Below are positions 36,700-47,099 of a stretch of 64,000 bases of DNA, in pieces (positions within the stretch are counted from its first letter, which is position 1; every line of letters starts with the position of its first letter). This DNA is from Leucocoprinus leucothites (taxonomy: Eukaryota; Basidiomycota; Agaricomycetes; Agaricales; Agaricaceae), in assembly GCA_013368445.1 (NCBI GenBank), contig JAACJO010000009.1:1-64000 (forward strand), written 5' to 3'. The notes under the pieces are model-generated. The model ran no database searches. It had not been told where the DNA came from and saw only the letters and a program-made list of their open reading frames with translations. The translations under genes and the position numbers were made by a program.

Positions 36700-38370
36700 T
36701 GACATCCTCCCCTCTGCTGGTAGATCCGCTTTCATCCCTCAACAAGCACCTCCGTCTCTAAGTGCCCACTCGGCCGTCGCCACCTCTCCCACCACCTCCC
36801 AGCCCACATCTCCAAATCCGAACCCAAATCTCCTGTCCTGTCCTCCCCCTTCCGCCCAAACTTACTCGTACTCACTGTAGAGCTTGTCGTTGACTTCCTC
36901 CAGCTTCTCCTTGATCTCCTCTTCTGCAACTTCGCTCGACACCCTGCCTCTTCTCTGCAAGGATGCACCAAATCGCACATCACTCTCCCCGAGACTTTCA
37001 TCAGTCCCTCTCTCATTCCCGCTAACTTACCATTTCCTCCCTAAATACCAGATGAAGCACAAACTCCGGCTTTCGTCCACCACTTTCCGCCTTTTTGCTC
37101 ACCGACTACCCAGTCTTTCACGTGCAGCTTGAAGATATCAATTCCGTGCGGAATGTACATGTTGATTGAGGATACGAGTGTGGGGAGGAACGTTGACGAG
37201 GAGAGCGAGGAGATGAGGAGAGTTGAATTGATAAATTTCCTATGTAGAGTACGTGAAGGTGGGGAGGGTGATGAGGCGGTAGATGAACGCGGTGAAGGGG
37301 TTGAGGTAGGTGAGCGGGGAGACGACAAAGCAAAGGGAGAAGGAAATAATGTAGGAAGAAATGTGATGAATTGTGGGATCATGTCATTTTCTAATGCGAG
37401 TCAACGTGGGTGGATAAAACCCCCAGTTCGATGAGTGGGTACGTGACTAAAGTTGGTAATATCGAGAGGAGAGGCGAAGGCAAATTTGAGTTCATGTAAC
37501 CGGTGTGAGCGCATGACTTCGTTACAGATTGAAGGCAAGGCGAAAGCGTGCACAGGGAGAGTCAGAATTGATATAATTGAGACTCAGGATGACACCGATG
37601 AGGAACCGGGTGAAGGGGAGGAAGGCGACGGTGGTGAGAGGCTAGTAAGAGTATCTTATTCGAGTGTAGGTGTCAATGTGGTGGGAGAGGATAGGCAAGA
37701 GGAGGATGAGGAGGGCGTCTTCGGTTGTGTGAACGTGAGGTCGTAAAGCCGAGATAGTGCGGGTAAAGTAGTTTGGATATGTGGAATCGTCGCAAAGGTT
37801 GTGCGTCAAATATCGTGCGCCCAGTTCTCAGGTAACCACACACAATGTTCCATGAAGCCCAAGATAGTGTCGTTTCATCAAGTGGTAATGTGTCCTCCAC
37901 ACAAACCTCAGTGAGAGGTGACGGAAGGCCAGCGGAAGAAGACAGGTATGTCATTAGTACATCATCCAGGAACGCATGGGTAGGGAGCTTCAAATGTGCC
38001 CCTCCAGTCCTGTCCATAGAAGTAATATACAACTCTGCACTGCGAAAACCTTCGTTTCCGGATACAATGCCAATTGTAAAATGTGGAGGAGCGACTAGTC
38101 GATCTGAGCAATATAGTGAAACTGTGCAGATCCGGAATATATGCTGTGCATGAGGACGTGTCGAGTGAATTTGATAAGTCGTTCAATGTTTGTGGGCTGG
38201 CCGGGGTGAGCGTGACTTCAATCCGGCGAGTTCAAGGGTATGAGGATAAAGAGGTTTGTCTCCACGAGGCGTTCTTGTTCACCGGGCCGTTGATGGTGTG
38301 GAAAAATGATGTCCGGATTGATGGCGCTTGGTCATCATCTTTGATCTGTTCTCCGAAGGTTCGTCGTAAC
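36700..38370 (-). pseudogene. Degenerate copy of LRR-like gene
   Basis: This is a paralogue of the intact gene at 41398-43032. Long matching stretches remain: LSSSAGLPSPLTEVCVEDTL near 37900; VSSINMYIPHGIDIFKLHVK, then DW, near 37130; and PGRVMCDLVHPCREE near 36970. The frame changes repeatedly. Two deletions are clear: about 66 bp near 38070-38075, and about 335 bp near 38262, where sequence matching 42960 jumps to sequence matching 43300. No long frame survives, so it cannot make the full protein. Confidence 0.8.
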
Positions 38371-38587
38371 GTATAACGCCACTTGGTGGGTTAGGTAAAC
38401 TGGCCTTTCACTTGTGAATTAGTTATGTGAGTGTTATATCCTTAATTCAAGTTCTTTAATTGTGTGGCTCTAATGTCGCAGATAACATTGTATATGCATG
38501 AAGTGTGAAAATTCAAGAAGGCGGTTGAGCCTGGTACACTTGATTATTCTCCATCCATTCAACAAAATCAGTAATAAAGGTCAGTAG

Positions 38588-40036
38588 TTATTGGTTTTGA
38601 GGCCGCAGTCCAGCAGTAATGTCCAAAGTCAGCATACCGGAGCTCTCTGCCGCAAAACTTCGACGTAGTGTAACTGTACTCTCTCGGCGGTGTTCAATAC
38701 GAGTAAGCCCCAAAGGAGCCTCCACCGTGCTAGCAACACTAAATTCCGGCCTTCCACCAACAATTTCCAGACGGTTGTTGAGCAGCGCCAGCATAGAATT
38801 GCTATAGATCTTGCCAATTGCAAGACCTGGGACCGGAAAGAAAATACCAAAGTGTGGGGTCAAGAGGTTCAGTTCACGTAGGACCGTATAGAAAAGCACA
38901 GTAATGCCTAATGATCACAAAGTTAACCGGTCGCATTGAATAGGGAGGAGTAAAAGTACGTACTTGCTACTGTTCCAGTCTCAATAATAAGTTGAATAAT
39001 TCGGGTGACTTTGGTATAGGTTCTACCTTTGAATATACTTTTTCGTTGTTTGAGAAGCTGAAGTAAATTGATCAGAGTGCCATTTGATTTGGGAGCGTTC
39101 TGACTGACAAGGACAGACATCGAAACAGATATAGACACATCACAGGCGACGTTCAATGAGCCCCAGACCTGAGTCGCATCATTAGTAAAATCAGAACAGG
39201 TATTGTTTCTAGAAAGCAACATAATGCGTACTGTAGAAACAGACTTGCACACAGGATTACGGGGGAAAAACGGCATGATTGATTCAATGCCATAGCAAAA
39301 AGCGTTGAGGACTCCACCGGCGAGCTGACCCGTTGATAGCTATGGTATGATCGTTCATAACTTAGTAATTTATTAGGCTTGATTTTTGCTCACTGCAACA
39401 ATGAAAATAGGTACCCAAAGGCGTCCAGAAAGGATTTTGATCTTATAAGCGTAAAAGAATTGGACAAAGACGGCGACTAGATCCCGCTTCGTGAGCGAAT
39501 AGGCAACGTAGTGAATGAGCAACAAACCTATTGCACTCGATAAAGAGATCGAAAACCACCAATGTACCATGCTCGGTGACTCCGTATGTAACATCTCACG
39601 GCTGAGATGCCCACACAGGGACATTCTGTAAAGGTCAAGCACTACAAAGGCTGTCTGAGCCACTCCCACCACGTAAATAATGGCGACGGCAAGCTTGATG
39701 GAGGTCCTGTCATGTGGGAAGCCCAGGTAATAAATATCTATCGGAATTAATATATGCTTGGCTGTCTTTTATCCGGAGAATCCTACTCACATATCTGCGT
39801 TGTGAAAATCCCCAGCAGTAACAAATCAAGGGCAGCGCCGAAGAACTAGGCAAACTGTACTATGGCTAGTCGCTCAACTAAGTACTATCCATCACGGCTC
39901 ACCATTGGCCAAGCACGAAACGGCGCCACCACTAGCATCAATAAGCATGGGTGAGTATTATCTCAATGCAACCATATCAAAAGGCGGGGAAAGTCGTGGT
40001 ACACTCACTATCACAGTGCCATTCACCCACCGACAT
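38588..40036 (-). CDS. DUF6534 membrane protein, copy D
   Basis: Nine exons run from the ATG (MSVGEWHCD) at 40036 to a TAA at 38588; all eight introns are GT-AG with consistent frame. Readable segments include FFGAALDLLLLGIFTTQI, IYVVGVAQTAFVVLDLY, MVHWWFSISLSSAIVAVFVQ, LAGGVLNAFCYGIES, VWGSLNVACDVSISVSMSVL, RIIQLIIETGTVASITVLFY and AIGKIYSNSMLALLNNRLEI. The tail (VASTVEAPLGLTRIEHRRES) is closest to copy A, and intron 7 also resembles copy A, although the tandem arrangement pairs D with C; this hints at gene conversion. It appears intact. Function unknown, as for the family. Confidence 0.88.
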
Positions 40037-40200
40037 GTTCCTGCACAACGAAGCCCGGTCTTTCGTAATTGATCACGGTAGATGGGATGGAATACGGTGG
40101 AGGGGCCTTGGTTTCTTCAAGCTATGAATCCGGATACTCAATCTTCATTATATTGGCGGGGGGTACTTCACGAATAGATGCTTCATATGATGAACGGTCA

Positions 40201-40226
40201 AATGACTGGGTGAGGGCTGTGCTATG
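40201..40226 (-). promoter_or_regulatory. Conserved DUF6534 upstream element, copy D
   Basis: The minus strand reads CATAGCACAGCCCTCACCCA, then GTCATT, about 165-190 bp upstream of the copy D ATG. It is related to the elements at copies A, B and E. Confidence 0.35.
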
Positions 40227-40459
40227 CCCGGTCCTTCAAAACGAAACCTGATCCTCCTGGAGAAGTTGGGCAGTTGATCATGGATTGGAAATCGATCCGA
40301 CTCGGAGCCTGGCCAATTGGATGAATTGTAAAAGTGAATTATCAAACCTCTATATATACTTCAAATCTGAGAAAATGGCCGAAGCAACCCCGTATCATTT
40401 CCCACTGATGACACTTATGATAATTACTAGCACTCGGAAATGAGAGCACGCTGTGCCCC

Positions 40460-40654
40460 TGAATCAATAATCCACCAAGAATATTGAATTATAATTGAGT
40501 ATTTTTCTGGGCTACAAACTCAAAAATCCCGATGGATTATTGATGAATTATCATGACAATATTTCAGTAAGTATTATTCCTAGAGCCTTATTATAATATT
40601 ATCGGGACAACCCATCGATAGATTTTCAATAATCTGGCCTGGATTATTGATTCA
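40460..40654. mobile_element. MITE-like element with 15-bp terminal inverted repeats
   Basis: The 195-bp AT-rich segment starts with TGAATCAATAATCCA (40460-40474) and ends with its exact reverse complement (40640-40654). There is no coding capacity. The matching place upstream of copy A (about 31150-31200) reads through without it, which supports insertion after the duplication. A target-site duplication is not clear; CCC flanks both ends. Confidence 0.65.
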
Positions 40655-41397
40655 CCCGCGTGAGCACAGGAAAAAAATTTGCGCCAAGGGTTCCCTCCCT
40701 TCGGCACATGCAAAACCTTAGGGCAGGCGAATCAGCCATTTAAATCGTCCACCAACTTGAAGCACTAATAAACACCGTAATATACTGATGGTCGTGGACG
40801 ATAATCTCGCTGTTCCCCGACAGGTAAACTGGACCAAAAACTGCGATTTTGCCTGGTGTCACCTTATATGAGGGTGTATTTAAGGCTCATCGGTAGATTT
40901 CCAATAACAGTGGTATATCACTGCGGGGCAACAACATTGGGCTTCGGTTAGCAGCCGAGGGCCGATTGTGTGATGGCCTAATAACGACAAGATTCAGAGT
41001 CACGCACACGGTCGCCGAAAGCTGATGAAGATAGTCAGCTGGTTATGCCCCAAACCGGAATGAGACCAAGCGCTCAGCGGCAGCTGGCACCTGTCAGTTG
41101 AACAGTCAATCTTGCAGAAGGCATCCGGGATGTCCATGGAAGGCATCGGCGATCCATTACAATCAAAACCCAACAATGCAATCTGATACCCAAAAGAATA
41201 ACAGAACAACAGACTTGTAAGATAAACACAGTGATGTAGAGTCCATACACAAACTACCACGACGATCGTTAGTATTAGCATAATCATAACATATCCAACA
41301 TTATCCTTTGACCTCCCAGAAACCTGCAGAAACCCAATGTCCAACTCCTTGTCCGCTTCACAACCAACATCCTCCCTCCCCCTGACACATCCGTCTT

Positions 41398-43032
41398 TCA
41401 TCTCTCAACAAGCACCTCCGTTTTCAAGGGCTCACTCGGCCTCCGCCACCTCTCCCACCACTTCCTGACCCATATCTTCAAACTCGAACCCAAATTTCCT
41501 CTCCTTTCCTCCTCCTTCTCCCCAAACATACTCGTACTTACTGTAGAGCTTGTCATTGACTTCCTCCAGCTCCGCCTTGATCTCCTCTTCTTCACCTTTG
41601 CTCGACATCCAACTTCTTCTCTACAAGGATGCACCAAATCGCACATCACTCTCCCCGGGACTTTCAGCAATCCCTCTCTTATTCCCGCCGGCTTACCATT
41701 TCCCCCCATAACGCCAGAAGGAGAACAAACCCCGGCCTTCGTCCACCACTTTCCCCCCTTCGGCTCACCGACTCCCCAGTCCTTCACGTGCAGCTTGAAG
41801 ATATCAGTTCCGTGTGGAATGTACATGTTGATTGAGGATACGAGTGTGGGGAGGGACATTGGCGAGGAGAGTGAGGAGATGAGGAGAGTTAAGTTGATAA
41901 ATTTCCTATGTAGAGTACGTGAAGGTGAGGAGGATGGGGAAGTGGTGGATGAACGGGGAGACGGCGAAGTGAAGGGAGATGGGAATAATATCGGAAGTAA
42001 TGATACGAATTGTGGGATCGTGCCATTTTCGAATGTGAGACAACGTAGGTGGATAAAATCCCCAGTTCGATGCGTGGGTACGTGACCAAAGTCGGGAATA
42101 TCGAGAGGAGAGGTGAAGGAAATTTTGAGTTCTTGTAGACGGCGTAAACGCGCGACTTCATTACGAATTGCAGGTGAGGCGAAAACGTGTGCAGGAAGTG
42201 TCAGAATTGAGATTTGGGATGATGCCGATGAGGGACGGGGTGAAGGGGAGGAAGGCGACAGTGGCGAGAGGCTAGTAAGAATATTTTGTTCGAGTGTAGG
42301 CGTCAACGTGATGGGAGAGGACAAGCAGGAGGAAGATGGGGAAGTCACCTTCGGTTGAGTGAACGTGAGGTCGTAAAGCCGGTATAGAGTGGGTATCGTG
42401 GTATGGATATGTGGAATCGTAATCGCAAAGGTTGCGCGTCGGATATCATGCGCTCGGTTTTCAAGTAACCGCACAAGGTTCCTTGAAGCCCACGATAACG
42501 TCGTTTCATCAAGTGGTAATGTGTCCTCCACACAGACCTCAGTGAGAGGTGACGGAAGGCCAGCGGAAGAAGACAGGTACGTCACAAGTCCATCGTCCAG
42601 GAACGCATGGATAGGGAGCTTCAAACGCGCCCCTCCAGTCCCTCCTGTAGACGTGATATACAATTCTGCATTGCGAAAACCTTCGCTTCCGGATACAATG
42701 TTTGTAAACGCGAGATGATACACAAGTCCATGATGACCGGAAAGCGCGTCTATGAGTTTGTTTATGTCATAATGGCGATTTTGGAGAAGCGACCAGTCGA
42801 TCTGAGCAATATAGTGAAACGGTGCAGATTTGGAATGTTCGTTGTGCATGAGCACGTGTCGGGTGAATTTAACAAGTCGTTCAATGTTCGTGGGTTGATC
42901 GGGGATAAGTGTAACTTCAATTCGGCGAATTGAAGAGTCAATGCGGGTATGAGGATAAAGGGGTTCGTCTCCACGATCACAAAAGTTGCGAATGTAGATG
43001 GTTCCAGGTATTGAGAGATAGTAGAGTGGCAT
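41398..43032 (-). CDS. LRR-like protein of unknown family
   Basis: A 544-codon frame without introns, starting MPLYYLSIPGTIYIRNF. It has F-box/LRR-like repetitive character (IRRIEVTLIPDQPTNIERLV, LVYHLAFTNI, FRNAELYIT, LQELKISFTSPLDIPDFG, FIHLRCLTFENGTIPQFVSL). A low-complexity Ser/Pro stretch sits near residues 260-285. The C-terminus is very basic (KKRRSRRSWRKS, RKWWERWRRP). The same frame stays open without an ATG to about 43372 (ending QELEPERTDVDAT before the first Met), so an upstream first exon is likely. The family is not recognised. A degenerate copy lies at 36700-38370. The gene is divergent from the PX-domain gene, whose start is about 390 bp away. Confidence 0.65.
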   Translation of the reverse strand: MPLYYLSIPGTIYIRNFCDRGDEPLYPHTRIDSSIRRIEVTLIPDQPTNIERLVKFTRHVLMHNEHSKSAPFHYIAQIDWSLLQNRHYDINKLIDALSGHHGLVYHLAFTNIVSGSEGFRNAELYITSTGGTGGARLKLPIHAFLDDGLVTYLSSSAGLPSPLTEVCVEDTLPLDETTLSWASRNLVRLLENRAHDIRRATFAITIPHIHTTIPTLYRLYDLTFTQPKVTSPSSSCLSSPITLTPTLEQNILTSLSPLSPSSPSPRPSSASSQISILTLPAHVFASPAIRNEVARLRRLQELKISFTSPLDIPDFGHVPTHRTGDFIHLRCLTFENGTIPQFVSLLPILFPSPFTSPSPRSSTTSPSSSPSRTLHRKFINLTLLISSLSSPMSLPTLVSSINMYIPHGTDIFKLHVKDWGVGEPKGGKWWTKAGVCSPSGVMGGNGKPAGIREGLLKVPGRVMCDLVHPCREEVGCRAKVKKRRSRRSWRKSMTSSTVSTSMFGEKEEERRGNLGSSLKIWVRKWWERWRRPSEPLKTEVLVER

Positions 43033-43422
43033 TGTCGCGTCTACGTCAGTTCGTTCAGGTTCTAGTTCTTGTGTATGGGCGTCAAGAGCGTCGTGCGATT
43101 GTAATATCTGGAGTTTACGGCGCGATTTATATCCATCGTGAGAGCCGTGCTTGACAGAATCGTGTGCATTAGCACTGAGGTTGTGACTGGACGCGACGAT
43201 GGCACCGGTGGCCTGAGGAGTGGTCCAAGTACTAGTGACGGCAATGGTGAGAGTCCAAGCACGATTTCTTGATGGGGCAGAAGAAAGGCGAAAGGGTCGC
43301 CGAAGCGTTCTTGTTCTCCGGGCCGGTTGATCGCGTGGAAAAATGATGTCCGGATTGATGGCGCTTGGTCATCACCTATGATATGTTTTCCTGGGGCTGG
43401 TCGAAGCTTGGACGTTGCCAAT

Positions 43423-44754
43423 ATGTCCGTGTCCCATCCTCCACCTCCATCAACGACATTGAAGGGTGCAAGCCCCGGAAATGACAGGCGACAAATCTCT
43501 GGTCAGCACTGATGGTCTTCAATCATGGCCGTTAGCCTAACTTTAAGTCTCCGTTCTAGCTGCCGCCGCCGGATTCCCCACACGCTCTCTTAGCCCATCA
43601 CTTCCCATTGTCCCGCAAAATAAGGCCAAAAATCTTCATATTCAGATTCCTCCTGCTCGTCACCCAGACCGTGAAAACAACACCGATGAGACTCCCTCAC
43701 CTACACCTTTACCTGGACCCGAGAGTGCTCCAATACATCCATTCGCAAACTCGACAGCAAAACTTGAGCTTCTCCCTCCATCTTCAGCCGGTCTCAGCGG
43801 AATTGATATAGAGGAGGAGGCACGGCTATATGATGAGCTCAGAAGGACGGCCAAACTCGAGCTTCCACCTGTGAGGAGTACAAATTTATTTTCATCCCGG
43901 ATCCCTAGATGTTCATTTTAGCCCCTAGGTACCGTCATCTAATCATCCGCGGTTACGTCGAATGTCTTCTCCACCTCCACCCTCCATCTTTTCGAACGAC
44001 ATCTTCATCGCTGACAACACTGGCATATCGGAGTCAAAGTCCTTTGCTCAGGACGTCTGTATCGCGGGTTGGTCGAGCGTCGGTGATGCTCCACCAGCGA
44101 GTGCTGGCGTCAAGAAGAGTCTCAAGGCCGCTGCTCATGGGAACGGAAGTGCGTATATCGGTAAGTGTATCCTCTGAACTGCTAGCACTTGTCGTCTTAC
44201 TCGGTACATCATAGTATATGACTGCGTGATAACAACAAAGGAAGTAAGTATACCTCGCCAATCACTTAGTACCTCTCTCTTACAGCGAGTTTAACTTAGG
44301 GCACTACCATCCACACTCTCAAGCGCTACACTTCCTTCGTCGAACTCGATAACGCACTCCGGAGAACTCTCCCGGTATGTAATTTGTCTCTTGTCATCAA
44401 TCCTTTTCACTCACTCATTTACCCTATTATCCTATTCTCGTCATATCCTCCCCTGCGCTATATTAACGGAATCTGGTCATGTGTTACCACCCTCCCCTTC
44501 CATCATGATCCTGTCACACTATCTTGCCTCACCCTCATCAAACCCCTATCCCAATCATTCTCGGACTGAATGAACCCCACCAGCGACATCTCCTCCCTTC
44601 AATCCCACCCCTCCCGCCAAAAAACCCTCTCGCCCGTTTCCGTCCTGCTTTCCTCGATCGTCGAAGGCGACTCTTGCAATACTGGCTAGCCAGTATCCTG
44701 CTCCATCCCGAAATCGGTGGTGTGGACGTCGTCAAGAAATGGGTTATTCATTGA
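43423..44754 (+). CDS. PX-domain protein, Ypt35-like
   Basis: Six exons can be joined. The first is short (MSVSHPPPPSTTLKGASP). Then come a disordered Pro/Ser-rich region, a small Leu/Glu segment (IDIEEEARLYDELRRTAKLE) and, from about residue 130, a PX domain: DVCIAGWSSVGDA, YIVYDCVITTKEGTTIHTLK, RYTSFVELDNALR, LPSIPPLPPKNPLARF, RRRRLLQYWLASILLHPEIG, ending KWVIH. RYTSF and the PPLPPK loop are the phosphoinositide-binding signature. A protein with a C-terminal PX domain and nothing after it fits fungal Ypt35, an endosomal PX protein of vacuole contact sites. Introns are 50-60 bp, except the last, which is longer. The intron after LELPP must use its second AG (CCCCTAG) to avoid a stop. Confidence 0.8.
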
Positions 44755-45644
44755 AATGAAACCTCTCGTCGGCCCTCATCTACGTTATGGGCCTGTTATG
44801 GTTTCAGTCTTCTATTCGTTGATCTTGGTGGGGTAGAGGTGATAACCTCAAACATTGGGGTCCACGAGCAGTGATGGCGCCAGTTCTGCCTTCCGTCACG
44901 GAAGATGGACCTATGGCGAGGGTATGGTCCCACAACCTCCTGGCAATCCCCTCCTAGCTGGCCCAAAATATCCACTATGAGACGACAACCACCCCATGGA
45001 CCTCAAAAATGACCACGACCTGCGGAGACATTAATGACGCCTTAATGGTGGATTTTGCGACTGGACAGGGTGTAACTCACTGCTCTGCACGTGTGGTGGT
45101 TTATAGCCTCACATACAGTTTATTGCCCTGTAGTTGAAGTAGATCTGTGCTGGGTCGTAGGAGATAATGCGATGGATTCAATACTAGTAGGATTTGAATA
45201 CAGTCCTCTGATCAATATTTGACACGCGATCAACTTGTCACCCCTTGCACAGGGGCATCGTATTTCGTCTTGATGCGATAAGACCAATTATTTTCCAATT
45301 TTAGTGCCCAAGGAGGCTGGGCGAATGCCACCAAGATCTTAGTTAAATGTCGTGATTCTCTGGCTTTACGTGGCCCAGTCAGTCAGATAAAGAGAGCCAA
45401 GGTTTTTGGAAGCAGATTGACTTGGGCCGAGCTCACAGCACAGCCTTTATTCAGTCCTGTCAATGTCAATCGTATGAAGGCATGCAACCCTTGATCTGGC
45501 ATTTCTTGCCCTCCGTTTTGCGATGATTCGTTTAACTTATAAGTAAACAGCATCACGCTAACTATTTTTCACTCCGTCCCGCCTGCTGCTGTAATCTGTG
45601 TTTAAGTGCCCACCCTAACTAGCCGCTGAAGATCATACAGAGAT
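44755..45644. other. Intergenic, promoter of DUF6534 copy E
   Basis: No gene. The right part holds the conserved DUF6534 upstream element in plus orientation. Confidence 0.5.
45434..45459 (+). promoter_or_regulatory. Conserved DUF6534 upstream element, copy E
   Basis: CACAGCACAGCCTTTATTCA followed by GTCCTG, about 185-210 bp upstream of the copy E ATG. It matches the minus-strand elements upstream of A, B and D, in the same orientation relative to the gene although copy E is inverted. Confidence 0.45.
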
Positions 45645-47099
45645 ATGACTGTAACCAATTGTAGCTGTGAGTACACAACGACCTTCCTCCTCCTATAAAA
45701 TGCTCGCGGTCGGAAATTACTTACCCGGACTTGATGATATTAGTAACAAAGGGATTTCGGTCGTGGCCGATCGTAAGCATTGAAAGTGATCTAGTGGAGG
45801 AGTTAGTTATCTCATTGTTTGCCTAGTTTTCTGGGACCATGCTTGATCTAGTACTTTTCGGAATTTTAACAACCCAGATATGTGAGTAGCGCTCGCGAAA
45901 CGAAAGACTAACGAAAAGTTCATCACTTCTGATAGACGTTTATTACCTGGCCTTCCCGAAGGACAGGATGCTCCTAAAAACTGCCGTCTTCGTTGTTTAT
46001 GTAGTAGGGTTGGCACAGACCGCCATTGCGCTATTTGATCTTTATCGGATGTCTTTGTGTAGCTATCCTGGTCGTGTATCTATACATACCGAGTCAGGAA
46101 GCGTCGTACATTGGTGGTTTTCTATTCCTCTATCAAGTGCAACAGGTGAAGTGCCTAATCTAAACTGGGTTTCAACAATCGCTTACAAGGTTCCAATACA
46201 GTCTCAGTGATCGTCCAGTGCTTTTACGCACATAGAATCCTCACTCTTTCGGGAGGCACCTGGATTTCGATTTTTATTGTCGCCGTACGTAAATTGCGCT
46301 TGGAGTCCGACCCTCTACTAAGTCATGAACGGATCCATGATCTTAGTTATCTCTGGGGCAGCTCGCTGGAGGAGTGGTAAACGCCCTTTGCTACGGTGTA
46401 GAATCAGTACTGCATTTGTTTTTCCGCAACCCTATATGCCGTTGGTCTTCTGTGGTAGGTGTCTCATCGTCCCCAAGGAACCCACTTAACACGTTGACTG
46501 ATGATATCACTCAGCTTTGGGGGTCATTGAGTGTTGTATGTGATGTATCTATCTCCATTTCGATGTCTGTTATCGTGAGTGGGAGTCCATCTGATCAAGT
46601 TGCTTTCCGAGTCTGGCTAAATATCTACCACAGCTACTCAAACAGCGGAAGAATCTCTTCCGTGGTAGAACATACACAAAAGTTACAAAAATTGTACAAT
46701 TGATTATTGAAACCGGTACCGTAGCGAGCACGTACAATTCAAGTGTCGCCAGTGTAAAATGGTTTACTGACTAGAATTTACTTAGGCATTACTGTCCTGT
46801 GTTATACCATTCTAGACCACTTGAATCGTGTCATCCCGGGTATCCCGACTTTATTCCCGATTCCTGGACTAGCAATTGGAAAGATTTACAGCAACTCCAT
46901 GCTCGCGCTGCTCAACAACCGTCTCGAGATTGTCGGCGGAAGAGCTGAATTCAGCGTCAGATCTAATGGTGGGGACTTGCCAGCAGGAACCATCCAGGCC
47001 AGAGCCCATCGAGTGTCTGAAGTGACTCCGATTATTTTGCGTCGAGTTTCTGGGACAGAGAATGCTGAGCTTCTGACCTACAATAGGCTTACGAGTTAA
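45645..47099 (+). CDS. DUF6534 membrane protein, copy E (inverted)
   Basis: Nine exons with the same positions and phases as copies A-D, but on the plus strand: MTVTNCS, then GFRSWPI, FSGTMLDLVLFGILTTQIYV, VYVVGLAQTAIALFDLYRMS, VVHWWFSIPLSSAT, VSVIVQCFYAHRILTLSGG, LAGGVVNALCYGVESVLHLF, LWGSLSVVCDVSISISMSVI, LLKQRKNLFRGRTYTKVTK and LAIGKIYSNSMLALLNNRLE. It is the most divergent of the five, consistent with an older duplicate. The last intron has a GC donor (A|GCACGT), as in copy C. No break is seen. Confidence 0.88.

Larger units (their letters stand above)
34267..38395. repeat. Tandem segmental duplication, unit 1
   Basis: DUF6534 copy C plus the LRR-like pseudogene. It corresponds in order and orientation to unit 2 (38588-43400). 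Both coding and non-coding parts are related, with unit 1 shortened by deletions in the LRR-like part and unit 2 lengthened by a MITE-like insertion. Confidence 0.7.
40037..41397. other. Upstream region of copy D and 3' region of LRR-like gene
   Basis: It contains the conserved DUF6534 upstream block (CCAATTGG near 40312; TATATATA at 40351-40358), the MITE-like insertion at 40460-40654 and, at 41000-41401 on the minus strand, a 133-codon frame with a hydrophobic stretch (starting MIMLILTIVVVVCVW). That frame is not preserved in the matching part of unit 1 and is probably 3' untranslated sequence. Confidence 0.45.
38588..43400. repeat. Tandem segmental duplication, unit 2
   Basis: DUF6534 copy D, a MITE-like insertion and the intact LRR-like gene. 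Counterpart of unit 1 at 34267-38395. Confidence 0.7.

Noticed and set aside
36653..37746. Several plus-strand frames over the LRR-like pseudogene
   Set aside because: They are antisense shadows of low-complexity Ser/Pro coding sequence.
43062..43421. 119-codon minus-strand frame upstream of the LRR-like gene
   Set aside because: Another frame across the same bases continues smoothly into the 544-codon gene, so this one is a shadow.
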